From Actinomycetes bacterium (GTDB lineage Bacteria > Planctomycetota > Phycisphaerae > JAACET01): a stretch of DNA of 64,000 nucleotides. The notes below the pieces were generated by a model. That model was not told the DNA's origin and searched no databases. It saw only the letters and a list, made by a program, of their open reading frames with translations. The DNA lies in assembly GCA_030614915.1 (NCBI GenBank), contig JAUXAG010000004.1:62001-126000 (forward strand). The letters run 5' to 3'. Both the position numbers and the translations under genes were made by a program. Shown here piece after piece: positions 1 to 8,384 of the stretch; the stretch's first letter is position 1, and the number at the start of each line of letters is the position of its first letter.

Positions 1-1
1 C

Positions 2-565
2 GTGGCGATTATGGGGCCCAGCGGTTGCGGCAAGAGTACGTTGCTGCACGTGCTGGGACTGATGAGCTCGGCCAGCGGAGGAGAATTCAAGGCGTGGGGA
101 GAGGACGTGGGGCGGATGAGCCAAGGACAGCGGACGCAATTGCGGCGAGAAAAGATAGCCTTTGTTTTTCAACGATTCAATTTGCTCGGCGTGCTGTCGG
201 CCTGGAACAATGTGGCCATGGCCTTGAAGATTCGGGGTGAACATCGAGACCATCAAGTGAGCGAGGCCCTGGAAGAAGTGGGGCTGGCAGAAAAGGTGCG
301 GTTCAAGCCGGGACAACTGAGCGTGGGTCAGCAGCAGCGGGTGGCTATCGCCCGAGCGTTGGTGTGCAAGCCTGCGGTTCTGCTGGCCGATGAGCCGACG
401 GGGAGCCTGGACTCGGAGAACTCGCGGATAGTGCTGCGACTGATGCGGCGGCTGCACGACAGCCGGGCTGAACAGACCACGATATTGATTACCCATAATC
501 CGCTGATAGTCGATTGTGCCGACCGGGTGCTGGAGATGATCGATGGGCGAATAAGAAAGGCTTGA
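2..565 (+). CDS. ABC transporter ATP-binding protein, LolD/MacB type (5' end missing)
   Basis: The reading frame is open at the left edge, so the N-terminus is missing; 187 residues are visible. Walker A (GPSGCGKST) is at visible residues 5-13, the Q-loop Gln at 57, the signature LSVGQ at 106-110 (second Gly of LSGGQ replaced by Val), Walker B (VLLADE) at 126-131 and the H-loop His at 165. The ADEPTGSLD stretch after Walker B is typical of LolD/MacB/FtsE-type ATPases, which pair with FtsX-like permeases in lipoprotein release or efflux. The partner permease is not in the window and would lie upstream. The last codons (Lys-Ala-stop) are made by the start of a dispersed repeat (GGCTTGAGGC), so the natural C-terminus may have been altered. 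Family is certain; substrate is not. Confidence 0.9.
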   Translation: MAIMGPSGCGKSTLLHVLGLMSSASGGEFKAWGEDVGRMSQGQRTQLRREKIAFVFQRFNLLGVLSAWNNVAMALKIRGEHRDHQVSEALEEVGLAEKVRFKPGQLSVGQQQRVAIARALVCKPAVLLADEPTGSLDSENSRIVLRLMRRLHDSRAEQTTILITHNPLIVDCADRVLEMIDGRIRKA

Positions 566-708
566 GGCCTGCTCGTGCTTCGCAGCGAAGCGCCGCTTTC
601 ATCCTTCGCAGTAGCTGCTACGGAGAACGGATCGCAGAGTAGTAAGGCTTGAGGCGAATAATACAGAAATTAGCCACAGATGAACACAGATTACACAGAT
701 GAAGAAAT
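559..708. repeat. Dispersed composite intergenic repeat, copy 1
   Basis: This stretch joins three repeat types seen elsewhere. They are GGCTTGAGGC-ctGCTCGTGCTTC, the core CTGCTACGGAGAACGGATCG followed by CAGAGTAGTAAGGC at 615-648, and AATACAGAAA plus a TAGCCACAGATGAACACAG-like run at about 658-700. The core and flanks recur almost unchanged near 52075-52205. The repeat abuts the stop of the ABC ATPase and runs into the annotated start of the next gene. Confidence 0.85.
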
Positions 709-1537
709 AGAAATTGGCCAGGGGCGTAAAGAGATTGCGGATTATAAATTTAATGCTGCGGTTCCATCGCAAAGACTATTGAACCGGTTTTGGAAAGTGC
801 TGATCGGCAAGCCTGAAGCGGATGATGAACGGATTAATCTTCGAGGATGGTTTGGGTTTTTTCTGGGTTATATGATCCTGCTGGCAGCAGCGGTGCTGGT
901 GGGTTTGCAGTTGGTGAGGGACGGGGTGAGTATGGAGTGGGGGACGGCCCTGTGGGTGGTGGGGGGAATGATGTTCTATCTGTCGCTGTGCTGCAGTTTC
1001 TGTCCGCTGCCGACGACGTGGCTGATTTTGGCGGTGGGCTCAGGGACGGCGTTGGGAGAGTTGATCGGGCCGGAATGGGCCGGGGCCCTGGACGGTGCGC
1101 TAGGAGGATTTGGGAAAGTTGCGGTGGTGGCTTTGCTGGGGGGATTGGCCACGACTATGGCTAACCTGAATGAATACCACATATTCACTTTTCTGCTGCG
1201 GTACAAAAATATCGGGAAGGTGCGGCAGAGCCGGCTGCACGAATGGGCGGGAAAGTGGTTTAACAAAGGGGCGTTCGTCCTGCTGGCGACGTTTTGCTTT
1301 GTGCCGATTCCGGTGGACGTGGTTCGCTGGCTGGCGATCAGTCATCGGTATCCTCGGAGAAGGTTTTTTGCGGCGAACATGCTGGGACGGGGCAGTAGAT
1401 ACGCGTTGATGGCCCTGTTCAGTAATACGATGGGATTGGGGCTGTGGAGCATTCTGCTGATTCAGGCCGTGCTGGTGGTGATTGCAATCACGCGGGTGCT
1501 GACAAAAGTGCGGGCGAAAAGGAAGGCGAACAAGTGA
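680..1537 (+). CDS. Multi-pass membrane protein, DedA/VTT (SNARE-associated)-like
   Basis: The longest frame gives 285 residues with about five hydrophobic segments. The region around residues 190-240 (a Gly-Lys-Trp-Phe-Asn-Lys-Gly, then Phe-Val-Pro-Ile-Pro, then Arg-Arg-Arg-Phe-Phe and Gly-Arg-Gly-Ser-Arg) resembles the VTT/DedA domain, whose members are lipid scramblases or transporters of the inner membrane. The start is doubtful. The ATG at 680 has no Shine-Dalgarno sequence, and the first eight codons (MNTDYTDE) are the translation of the dispersed cacagat repeat. The next in-frame start candidate is a TTG at about 779, within LLNRFWKVL, which removes the repeat-coded residues. Either the repeat inserted over the old start or it now supplies one. 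Confidence 0.6.
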   Translation: MNTDYTDEEIEIGQGRKEIADYKFNAAVPSQRLLNRFWKVLIGKPEADDERINLRGWFGFFLGYMILLAAAVLVGLQLVRDGVSMEWGTALWVVGGMMFYLSLCCSFCPLPTTWLILAVGSGTALGELIGPEWAGALDGALGGFGKVAVVALLGGLATTMANLNEYHIFTFLLRYKNIGKVRQSRLHEWAGKWFNKGAFVLLATFCFVPIPVDVVRWLAISHRYPRRRFFAANMLGRGSRYALMALFSNTMGLGLWSILLIQAVLVVIAITRVLTKVRAKRKANK

Positions 1538-1598
1538 GAGTAGAGATGCGTAGTTAAGAGTAATGGGCCTTGCCCCTTAGCTAACAGGAGCATACATT

Positions 1599-2060
1599 AT
1601 GACAATAAAAAACCTTATTATCATACTGGTAATCCCTGTCATTGTGCTTGCGGTCGTTCTGGCCTTTCTCGTTCCGGCTGTTCAAAGGGCAAGATTAGAG
1701 GCGAATCGGTCTATTTCGTGGACGAGAATCAAAGGCATCGACAGCGCTTGTTATCTGTACAGTCAGAAGAACAACGGCCAGTGGCCGGATAGTCTTGAGG
1801 TACTGGTGGAGCAAGATTATCTGCCAGCGATAGCACTGGTGAATCCGAACCGGCCGGAGCTGAAGGTGGGCTATGTCTACATCAAGCCGACAAGGCCAGT
1901 GGACGAGCTGCCTAATATAATGCTGTTTTACGAAGCCTATGAGGAGTGGGGCGACGGTGTTCAAACCAGCGCGGGGTTCATAACAGACGAAGCAGAATTC
2001 AAGAAGCTACTGGCAGAAGCGGAGAAATATGCAGCCACTGAAAGTGATGACGATTTTTGA
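1599..2060 (+). CDS. Membrane-anchored pilin/pseudopilin-like protein
   Basis: This 153-residue protein has one N-terminal hydrophobic helix (residues 4-28) ending in LVPAVQRAR, followed by a soluble domain. The block from RLEANRS to the SQKNNGQWPDSL segment resembles the post-helix part of the pseudopilin at 45051-45869 ([13 protein letters not shown]... [12 protein letters not shown]), so the two are probably related. It lacks the GFTLIE prepilin peptidase site, so it may stay as a simple membrane anchor. An AGGAG at 1586-1590, eight bases before the ATG, fixes the start. The next gene follows 27 bases downstream and is probably co-transcribed. Function is unknown. Confidence 0.6.
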   Translation: MTIKNLIIILVIPVIVLAVVLAFLVPAVQRARLEANRSISWTRIKGIDSACYLYSQKNNGQWPDSLEVLVEQDYLPAIALVNPNRPELKVGYVYIKPTRPVDELPNIMLFYEAYEEWGDGVQTSAGFITDEAEFKKLLAEAEKYAATESDDDF

Positions 2061-2087
2061 TTCGGTGTTGCTGCAATGGAGGAATTG

Positions 2088-2924
2088 ATGGTAAATAAAG
2101 AGATTATCAAGTTGGTAATGTGTGGGATGCTGGCTGTTGTGGGCCTGGGGATGCCGGCGGGCGGGGCGGAGGCGACGGAGGAGAGGTGCGAAAAGAACAT
2201 CCGAGAAGGAGTGGATCCAAAGATATTGGAAGTGCTTGATAAACTCGAAAAGCTGGGTCAGACGATCAAGGACCTGCAGGCGGATCTGGCACTGGAAAAA
2301 CTGGAAACACTGGTAGACGACCGGATTACAAAAGAGGGGAAACTATACTATCAACAAGAGAAAAAGCAGATACGCTTTCGAATAAGCTTTGAAAAGAAAC
2401 GATACGACGGACCCTGGTATGCGGATCGAGAGGACTTTGTATTTGCCGACGGTTGGCTGACACATCGGCAGGAACAGGGCAAACGCGAAGATCGTCAACA
2501 GATCACGCGTCCGGGGCAGCAGAGCAAAGACCTGATGCAGATTGGTAAGAGTCCTTTGCCGATACTGATAGGACAAAAGACAGAAGAGGTGCTGAAAAAG
2601 TTCGAGGTGTCGCTGATCGAGGCGAACGAAAAGACGGATCCGGCCAAGATAAAAACGGTGCATTTGAAATTGGTGCCGCGGAAGGGTACGGAGCTGGCGA
2701 TGTCGCATACACGGCTGGAGTTCTGGCTGAGAGAGGGGGACTATTTGCCGGTGCGCTCGCAGTGGGAGAACGACTCGGGAGATATCTTCACGGCAGATAT
2801 GAGCAAACTGCGGGTTAATAAGAAAATGAACAAGAAAGTTTTCAAGCTGCCCAAGCTGCCGAGCGGGTATGAGACGAAGGACCATCCGTTACCGGAAGAA
2901 CCGGAAGATGGCGGCAAAGAATAG
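2088..2924 (+). CDS. Exported protein with LolA-like domain
   Basis: The product has 278 residues from the preferred start. An ATG at 2076 is in frame, but GGAGG at 2078-2082 lies five bases before the ATG at 2088. That start also places the positive residues and the hydrophobic stretch (IIKLVMCGMLAVVGLGM) as a normal signal peptide, cut near AGGAEA. The mature part has an early coiled-coil-like helix (DKLEKLGQTIKDLQADLALEKLE), then a beta-rich region with a repeated pattern of charged strands (YYQQEKKQIRFRISF; TRLEFWLREGDYLPVRSQW). This resembles the half-barrel LolA/LolB-like proteins common in Planctomycetota. A periplasmic lipid- or peptide-binding role is an inference. It is convergent with the glycosyltransferase at 2963, and I see no terminator in the 38 bases between. 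Confidence 0.6.
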   Translation: MVNKEIIKLVMCGMLAVVGLGMPAGGAEATEERCEKNIREGVDPKILEVLDKLEKLGQTIKDLQADLALEKLETLVDDRITKEGKLYYQQEKKQIRFRISFEKKRYDGPWYADREDFVFADGWLTHRQEQGKREDRQQITRPGQQSKDLMQIGKSPLPILIGQKTEEVLKKFEVSLIEANEKTDPAKIKTVHLKLVPRKGTELAMSHTRLEFWLREGDYLPVRSQWENDSGDIFTADMSKLRVNKKMNKKVFKLPKLPSGYETKDHPLPEEPEDGGKE

Positions 2925-2962
2925 AACGTCTGGCGATAAGGCATATGGCGCTGGTGGTGTGA

Positions 2963-4636
2963 TTAGTGGGCGGGTAGTCGGGCGGTTTCAGCCGAAGACT
3001 CGCAGGAAGCCTTCAGGGTTCCAGGCAATGGTTCGGCAGGCAGGGTGACGGTGCGGGGGAGCTTGGGCTTGGCAAGCTGCTTGGCTGCGGCGCGGGCAGT
3101 ATAGAGGCTGCGCAGAGTGGCAATTCCGACGTAGAAGTAACCGGCCATGAACAGCAGCAAGAAGGGGATGGAAATGGTAATCTGGCGGTAACGGACCAGA
3201 CTGCCAACGATACAGGCTACCAAATAGAGCCCGAAAAGAAGCTCGATAAAAGGCAGGAGTTTGAACTTGCGTCCAGGGCGGGCAGTCCTTGTTTTCCAAA
3301 TGGTATCGTGGGGGCTGGACAGGCCGAACTTGGGAGTGCTGATAAACTCGTTCTTTTTGCCGAGCAGACCCTCGAGGACGGCCTTGACGTTGCTCAAACC
3401 TATGCCAATGCCCACAGACATGAGAACGGGCAGGAACTTGACCTTGTGCGTCCAGGAACCGTAAATCTCTCTCTGGCTGTAAAGGTAGAAAATGACAACG
3501 GAGGTAGTGCCCAGATTAAAGACGGCCAAGTCAAAGAGGATTTGAGTGGGTGCCCCGTTGGCAAAGGGATTGAGCTTGATAAGGAAAATGGGGAACAAGA
3601 ACAAGCTCAGCAGGGCCATGCATGGATACAGGACCCAGTTGGTGAGCTGGAAAAAGGCTTCGAGCTTGACCTTGAAGGGCAGAGGCGCACGCAGAACGGC
3701 GGGGAGCATCTTCTTGGCGGTCTGGACGGCACCTTTGGTCCAGCGGAATTGCTGGATTTTGAACGAGTTCATATCCGGCGGGAGCTCGGCGGGAGAGATT
3801 ACCTCTGGCAAGTAGACAAACTTCCAGCCGCGGAGCTGGGCGCGATATGAGAGGTCGAGGTCCTCAGTGAGGGTGTCCCAGTGCCAGCCGCCGGCGTCAT
3901 GGATGCAGTTTTTTCTCCAGATACCGGCGGTGCCGTTGAAGCTCATAAAGCGTCCGGAACGATTACGGGCGATGTGCTCGATAATGAAGTGGCCGTCGAG
4001 CATCATAGCCTGGACCTTGGTCAGCAGGGAGGTGTCGCGGTTAATGTGTCCCCAGCGGGTCTGGACGAGGCCGACCTTGGGGTCGGTAAAGTATTGAATA
4101 GTGCGGCGCAGGAAATCGGGCTCGGGCAGAAAGTCGGCGTCGAAAATGGCGATGAACTCACCGCTGGCGTGGGGCAAAGCGTAGGCCAAGTTGCCGGCTT
4201 TGAATCCCTGACGGTCGGGGCGATGCAAATAGGAGATGTTGTGGCCAGCCCGGACCATGCGACGTACACAGGCGAGAATAAGCTCAGAGGTGTCGTCAGT
4301 GGAGTCGTCGAGGATCTGAATCTGCAACTTATCGCGAGGATATTCGATGGCGCAGGCAGCTTCGATGACTCGCTGGACGACATACCTCTCGTTGAACATG
4401 GGAAGCTGAACAGTGACGGGGGGGAGCTTGTGGAAATGACTGGCAGGTTTGGGATGCTTATGGTGGTGCCGATAATAGACAAAGACCAGAAGGTAACGGT
4501 GGAATCCGTAAAGTAGTACCGCGGCCAGCAAGAGCATATAAATGCTCATAAGAAGCTGTTGGAAGAAGTGGGGGGTAGCGAATAAGGCCGAGAGCCAAAT
4601 GAAGATAACGGCCAATGGTGGTGTGGTCAGTGCCAT
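2963..4636 (-). CDS. Processive family 2 glycosyltransferase (cellulose/mannan synthase-like)
   Basis: A 557-residue inner-membrane beta-glycosyltransferase. Two N-terminal membrane segments (about 8-55) precede a GT2 catalytic domain with LDDSTDD (Asp 110/111), DAD at 166-168, TED at 257-259 and the QQFRW motif at 295-299. These are the D,D,D,QxxRW signature of processive synthases such as CesA, CslA and BcsA. Three or four further membrane segments follow (about 325-500). A polysaccharide made from a nucleotide sugar is expected; the sugar cannot be read from sequence. It lies 26 bases after rplQ on the same strand, so it may be read from the ribosomal alpha operon. No good Shine-Dalgarno sequence precedes the ATG. 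Confidence 0.88.
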   Translation of the reverse strand: MALTTPPLAVIFIWLSALFATPHFFQQLLMSIYMLLLAAVLLYGFHRYLLVFVYYRHHHKHPKPASHFHKLPPVTVQLPMFNERYVVQRVIEAACAIEYPRDKLQIQILDDSTDDTSELILACVRRMVRAGHNISYLHRPDRQGFKAGNLAYALPHASGEFIAIFDADFLPEPDFLRRTIQYFTDPKVGLVQTRWGHINRDTSLLTKVQAMMLDGHFIIEHIARNRSGRFMSFNGTAGIWRKNCIHDAGGWHWDTLTEDLDLSYRAQLRGWKFVYLPEVISPAELPPDMNSFKIQQFRWTKGAVQTAKKMLPAVLRAPLPFKVKLEAFFQLTNWVLYPCMALLSLFLFPIFLIKLNPFANGAPTQILFDLAVFNLGTTSVVIFYLYSQREIYGSWTHKVKFLPVLMSVGIGIGLSNVKAVLEGLLGKKNEFISTPKFGLSSPHDTIWKTRTARPGRKFKLLPFIELLFGLYLVACIVGSLVRYRQITISIPFLLLFMAGYFYVGIATLRSLYTARAAAKQLAKPKLPRTVTLPAEPLPGTLKASCESSAETARLPAH

Positions 4637-4662
4637 AATCGCAGCCAGAATTGTTTAGCAAA

Positions 4663-5265
4663 CTACTCCTGCGTTTGGTCAGCCTGTTTCTGTTTGGTCG
4701 AAGAATCCGACTCGGGGCTCGGGGCGGTGGGGGTTTGGGAGTGATGCCGGTCGGCAGATTGATCATCGGCATGGGCAGGGGTCGCTACCGGAGGTACATC
4801 CGAAGGTCTTGCGGAGGTCGGCTTAGTGTGTGTGGACTTGGTGATCCGCCGAGCCCGGACTCCGGTAGAGGCTATAGCTTGATCGACGAACTGCAAGATG
4901 GCTTTGGCAGAGCCATCGCCGAGCCGGCGCCGGGCCAAACGGACAATTCGGGTGTAACCGCCGGGGCGGTCGGCGAAGCGTGGGCCCAATACCTTAAAGA
5001 GCTTGGTGATAATGGTCTTGTGCTCGGCGTCTTCATCGGCAATTCGGCGTTCGTTTAGCAAGGTAATGGCCCGGCGGCGAGCAGTGAGGGTATCACGCTT
5101 GGCCAAAGTAATAAGCTTTTCTGCAAAGGCCTTGACCTCCTTGGCCTTGGGCAAGGTGGTAACAATACTCTCGTGCTCGATGAGATTGGAAACCAAAGAA
5201 CGCCGTAAAGCACGACGGTGGGCGCTGGTCCTGTTCAACTTACGATGAGCAACACGATGTCGCAT
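4663..5265 (-). CDS. rplQ: 50S ribosomal protein L17 with C-terminal extension
   Basis: L17 of the large subunit, 200 residues from the MRHRVAHRKL start, which is the usual N-terminus. An upstream in-frame codon at 5298 would add 11 non-conserved residues, and AGAGG lies just before 5265. Residues 1 to about 128 form the normal L17 fold. The last 70 residues are a low-complexity Thr/Pro/Ser/Asp/Gln tail absent from most L17 proteins. It is the last ribosomal gene of the alpha cluster (rpsM-rpsK-rpsD-rpoA-rplQ). Confidence 0.95.
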   Translation of the reverse strand: MRHRVAHRKLNRTSAHRRALRRSLVSNLIEHESIVTTLPKAKEVKAFAEKLITLAKRDTLTARRRAITLLNERRIADEDAEHKTIITKLFKVLGPRFADRPGGYTRIVRLARRRLGDGSAKAILQFVDQAIASTGVRARRITKSTHTKPTSARPSDVPPVATPAHADDQSADRHHSQTPTAPSPESDSSTKQKQADQTQE

Positions 5266-5333
5266 CAGGGGAACCTCTTTTTTTACTACCAAGACCATTC
5301 CGCAAGCAGCGGTGTGGGAGGAGTCTTTTGCTT

Positions 5334-6362
5334 CTATTGCTCCGACTCGGTGCCGAGAGGAACAGTCTCGAGCTCCTCGGGGGTCATAGCCAAGGAAAGG
5401 CCCAGGTCGGCGAGCTTGCGTTTTACCTCGCGGAGGCTGGTTTTGCCGAAGCTGCGTACCTTGAGCAGATCAGTATCGTTAAGGACAATCAACTCTCCAA
5501 CGGTGCGGATTTTGGCGGCTTGAAGGCAATTGGTGGCCCGGACGCCCATTTCCAACTCGCTGACCGGTTTGGCCAAAAGGGCCTGCCGCCTGGCGAGAAT
5601 TTGCGCGGCCTTTTCCTCGACAGTTTCCTCAATGGGTGCGGCCAATTCGTGGCCTAACTCGAAATACTGGACAAAAGGATTCAAGTGCTTGCGGAGTATT
5701 TTTCCGCCCTCGACGAGGGCCAACTCGGGTGAGATCGTGCTGTCGGTCCAGATTTCCAGCTTGAGACGATCGTAGTTGGTCCGCTGTCCGACACGGGTGT
5801 TCTCGATGCTGTACCGGACGCGTTTGACGGGGGAGAAAAGCGAATCCACAGGGATAATGCCAATCTCCTGCTCGAGGTCGGTATTCTCTGAGGCAGGCAG
5901 GTAGCCGCGGCCGCAGCGGACCTCCATGGTCATGTTGAAAGCGACGCCGTCTTTGGCTATGGTGGCAATAAGGTGGTCAGGATTGAAAATCTCCAGAGCG
6001 GGGTCGGCCTCGACCATCGCGGCAGTCAAGGGTCCCTTCTTTTTGCCGGAAAGCTTCATGAGCTTGGGCTGGTCGGCGTGCGATTTGACCACGATGTTCT
6101 TGACATTGAGGATAATATCGGTAACGTCCTCGAGGACACCGGGGATGGTGGTGAACTCGTTGGGGACGCCATCGATTTTGACCCAAGTGACGGCACTGCC
6201 CTCAATACTGCTGAGGAGAATGCGTCGCAAACTATTGCCCACCGTGATGCCAAAGCCACGTTCAAAAGGCTCAACAACAAACAAGCCGTAAGTATCATTG
6301 GCTGTGTCCGTGTCGAGGCGGACCATGGTGGGAAGTTCCAATCCTCGCCATCTGATTTGCAT
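5334..6362 (-). CDS. rpoA: RNA polymerase alpha subunit
   Basis: Scaffold subunit of RNA polymerase, 342 residues. The N-terminal dimerisation domain carries GFGITVGNSLRRILLSSIEG at about 36-55. The C-terminal domain, which contacts UP elements and activators, starts near residue 255 with LEMGVRATNCLQ and contains VGELIVLNDTDLLKVRSFGK. The ATG is preceded by GGAGG seven bases upstream. Classic rpsD-rpoA-rplQ order. Confidence 0.98.
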   Translation of the reverse strand: MQIRWRGLELPTMVRLDTDTANDTYGLFVVEPFERGFGITVGNSLRRILLSSIEGSAVTWVKIDGVPNEFTTIPGVLEDVTDIILNVKNIVVKSHADQPKLMKLSGKKKGPLTAAMVEADPALEIFNPDHLIATIAKDGVAFNMTMEVRCGRGYLPASENTDLEQEIGIIPVDSLFSPVKRVRYSIENTRVGQRTNYDRLKLEIWTDSTISPELALVEGGKILRKHLNPFVQYFELGHELAAPIEETVEEKAAQILARRQALLAKPVSELEMGVRATNCLQAAKIRTVGELIVLNDTDLLKVRSFGKTSLREVKRKLADLGLSLAMTPEELETVPLGTESEQ

Positions 6363-6380
6363 ACCAAAGCCTCCATATAA

Positions 6381-7013
6381 TTACATGGAACACAACTCAA
6401 CAATGAGATGTTCTTCCACAGGAATCTGGACGTCATCGCGTGTAGGCATGGCCAAGACGGTAATCTGCGGAGCAGCTTCGTCCAAGGACAGCCAGGCCGG
6501 CAGAGGACGCCCCTTGTTGATCTGCACTTGTTCAGTAACCTGCTTGGCAGATTTTTCAGCCGGCTTTACCGTGATCTTATCTGGGGGCTTGACCAGATAG
6601 CTGGGGATGTCGACCTTGCGGGCGTTGACGTAAATGTGGCCATGATTGACCAACTGACGGGCGGCCCGCCTGGAGACGGCAAAACCGCTCTTGAAGACGA
6701 CATTGTCCAAACGGCGCTCCAAAAGACTCAACAAGGCTGCGCCGGTGTTGCGTTTCTGCCTGGCGGCCCGGGCGAAATATCCGCGGAACTGACGTTCGAG
6801 AACACCATAATAGCGTTTTAGCTTCTGCTTCTCACGCAAACGTACTCCGTAGGATGAGCCTCGACCGCGTCTCCAGCCGTGGACGCCGGGGGGACTATTG
6901 CGTCCCTGCCGCTCAATGGGACACTTAGCGGTGTCACAACGGGTTCCCTTGAGGAAGAGTTTTATACCCTCGCGGCGGCAGAGACGACATTGAGGACCAA
7001 GGTTTCTAGCCAT
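6381..7013 (-). CDS. rpsD: 30S ribosomal protein S4 (zinc-binding form)
   Basis: Primary 16S rRNA-binding protein of 210 residues. Cys 9, 12, 26 and 31 form a C-x2-C-x13-C-x4-C zinc site, the C+ form of S4. The S4 RNA-binding domain (RLDNVVFKSGFAVSRRAARQ, then NHGHIYVNARKVDIPSYLV) is intact. It lies between rpsK and rpoA. Confidence 0.97.
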   Translation of the reverse strand: MARNLGPQCRLCRREGIKLFLKGTRCDTAKCPIERQGRNSPPGVHGWRRGRGSSYGVRLREKQKLKRYYGVLERQFRGYFARAARQKRNTGAALLSLLERRLDNVVFKSGFAVSRRAARQLVNHGHIYVNARKVDIPSYLVKPPDKITVKPAEKSAKQVTEQVQINKGRPLPAWLSLDEAAPQITVLAMPTRDDVQIPVEEHLIVELCSM

Positions 7014-7108
7014 ATCTTAGGGAACTCCAGAATTATGAAATCGCCCAGGCGGCGGTCAGGACAATATAGTGTTTATTGGTTATTATCATTGGCTATTGGT
7101 TATTGGTC

Positions 7109-7501
7109 TTAGACACGGCGTTTTTTCTTGGGTCGGCAGCCGTTGTGTGGCAGAGGGGTGATGTCCTCGATGGTCTGTATGCGCAGGCCGGCAGCCTGCA
7201 AAGCACTGACGGCTGACTCCCTTCCGGAACCGGGGCCTTTGACCCGGACTTCGACCTCGGCGATACCGTACTTTTTTGCTTCGTTGGCGCATTTTTCGGC
7301 AGCCCGCTGTGCGGCGAAAGGCGTACTCTTGCGTGCTCCTTTGAAACCAACGGTGCCGGCAGAACTCCAGCAAATAGTGTCACCGTTGACGTCGGTGATG
7401 GTAATAATGGTATTGTTGAAGGTGGCCGCAATGTGAGCTATACCTCTGGAGACCGAACGGCGAGTACGGCGTCTGCCGGACCTGGGTTTTCCTTTAGCCA
7501 T
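7109..7501 (-). CDS. rpsK: 30S ribosomal protein S11
   Basis: S11 of the platform of the small subunit, 130 residues starting [12 protein letters not shown]. The ATG at 7501 is preferred over the in-frame candidates at 7507 and 7525 because AAAGG lies nine bases upstream and the family begins here. Conserved [15 protein letters not shown] and the C-terminal [15 protein letters not shown] are present. The 95-base spacer to rpsD contains a short attgg/ttatt-type repeat (7073-7107). Confidence 0.97.
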   Translation of the reverse strand: MAKGKPRSGRRRTRRSVSRGIAHIAATFNNTIITITDVNGDTICWSSAGTVGFKGARKSTPFAAQRAAEKCANEAKKYGIAEVEVRVKGPGSGRESAVSALQAAGLRIQTIEDITPLPHNGCRPKKKRRV

Positions 7502-7572
7502 AAGCATTGGCCTTTCTGTGATCAATCCCCGCGACCGGCGGCAAGAAACCGCAGGCCAGGGGGGGAGTAAGT

Positions 7573-7956
7573 TTAATGACGCCCCTTAACGCTTTTCTTT
7601 CCGGCGACGGTTTTTTTGGGTCCCTTTCGAGTGCGGGCGTTGCTTTGAGTATTCTGGCCGCGAACCGGTAGGCCACGGCGGTGGCGAATGCCGCGATAGC
7701 AGCCGATGTCTCGCAAGCGAGCGATGTTCTGAGAAACCTGTCGGCGAAGCTGGCCCTCAACGACGTAAGAGCGATCCAAGACGCCAGCAATGCGTGAGAT
7801 TTCGTCTTCGGAGAGGTCTTTGCCGCGGGCGTCGGTGTTAATCTGTGCTTCCTTGAGGATTTGCTTGGCCGAGAAAGGCCCGACCCCAAAGATATAGGTC
7901 AGGCCGATGATAATCCGCTTATCATTGGGGACATCAACACCGACAATACGAGGCAT
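7573..7956 (-). CDS. rpsM: 30S ribosomal protein S13
   Basis: S13 of the small-subunit head, which contacts the P-site tRNA and bridges to L5; 127 residues. It starts [14 protein letters not shown] and ends in the basic tail [16 protein letters not shown]. The conserved [20 protein letters not shown] is intact. It is followed by rpsK. Confidence 0.97.
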   Translation of the reverse strand: MPRIVGVDVPNDKRIIIGLTYIFGVGPFSAKQILKEAQINTDARGKDLSEDEISRIAGVLDRSYVVEGQLRRQVSQNIARLRDIGCYRGIRHRRGLPVRGQNTQSNARTRKGPKKTVAGKKSVKGRH

Positions 7957-7992
7957 AAAGAGCTCCCGGCCTAAGGGCCTAGCTGGAGAAGG

Positions 7993-8109
7993 TTATTTTC
8001 CCTGCCGCTGCTTGTGCCGAGGGTCCGAACAAATGACCCGCAGAACGCCCTTGCGGCGGACGATTTTGCAATTCTCACAGATACGCTTGACTGAACTACG
8101 AACCTTCAT
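7993..8109 (-). CDS. rpmJ: 50S ribosomal protein L36 (zinc ribbon)
   Basis: A 38-residue ORF starting [15 protein letters not shown], found by reading the gap between infA and rpsM. Cys 11, 14 and 27 and His 32 form the L36 zinc ribbon, so this is the C+ form. It ends RHKQRQGK. The position after infA is the usual one. Confidence 0.96.
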   Translation of the reverse strand: MKVRSSVKRICENCKIVRRKGVLRVICSDPRHKQRQGK

Positions 8110-8168
8110 GATAGCGTTTCCCCAATCAAAATGCCACGGCTGTTCCGGGCTATCAGGGTTTAACTTAA

Positions 8169-8384
8169 CTACTTCCTCAAGACAATCCGTCCTCTGGTGA
8201 GGTCATACGGGGAAAGCTCGACGGTTACTTCGTCTCCGGGCAGGATGCGAATAAAATGCATCCTCATCTTTCCGGAGACGTGAGCCAAGACCATATGGCC
8301 GTTGGGCAACTGGACGTTGAACCTGGCGTTTGGCAGGGCCTGCTTGACAACCGCATCGACGCGAATGGGCTCCTGTTTGGCCAT
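8169..8384 (-). CDS. infA: Translation initiation factor IF-1
   Basis: A 71-residue OB-fold protein that occupies the ribosomal A site during initiation. It starts [10 protein letters not shown] at the ATG whose A is shared with the map stop (TGATG), with GAGG seven bases upstream. The core VHVSGKMR-like segment ([20 protein letters not shown]) and the end [13 protein letters not shown] are typical. Confidence 0.97.
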   Translation of the reverse strand: MAKQEPIRVDAVVKQALPNARFNVQLPNGHMVLAHVSGKMRMHFIRILPGDEVTVELSPYDLTRGRIVLRK

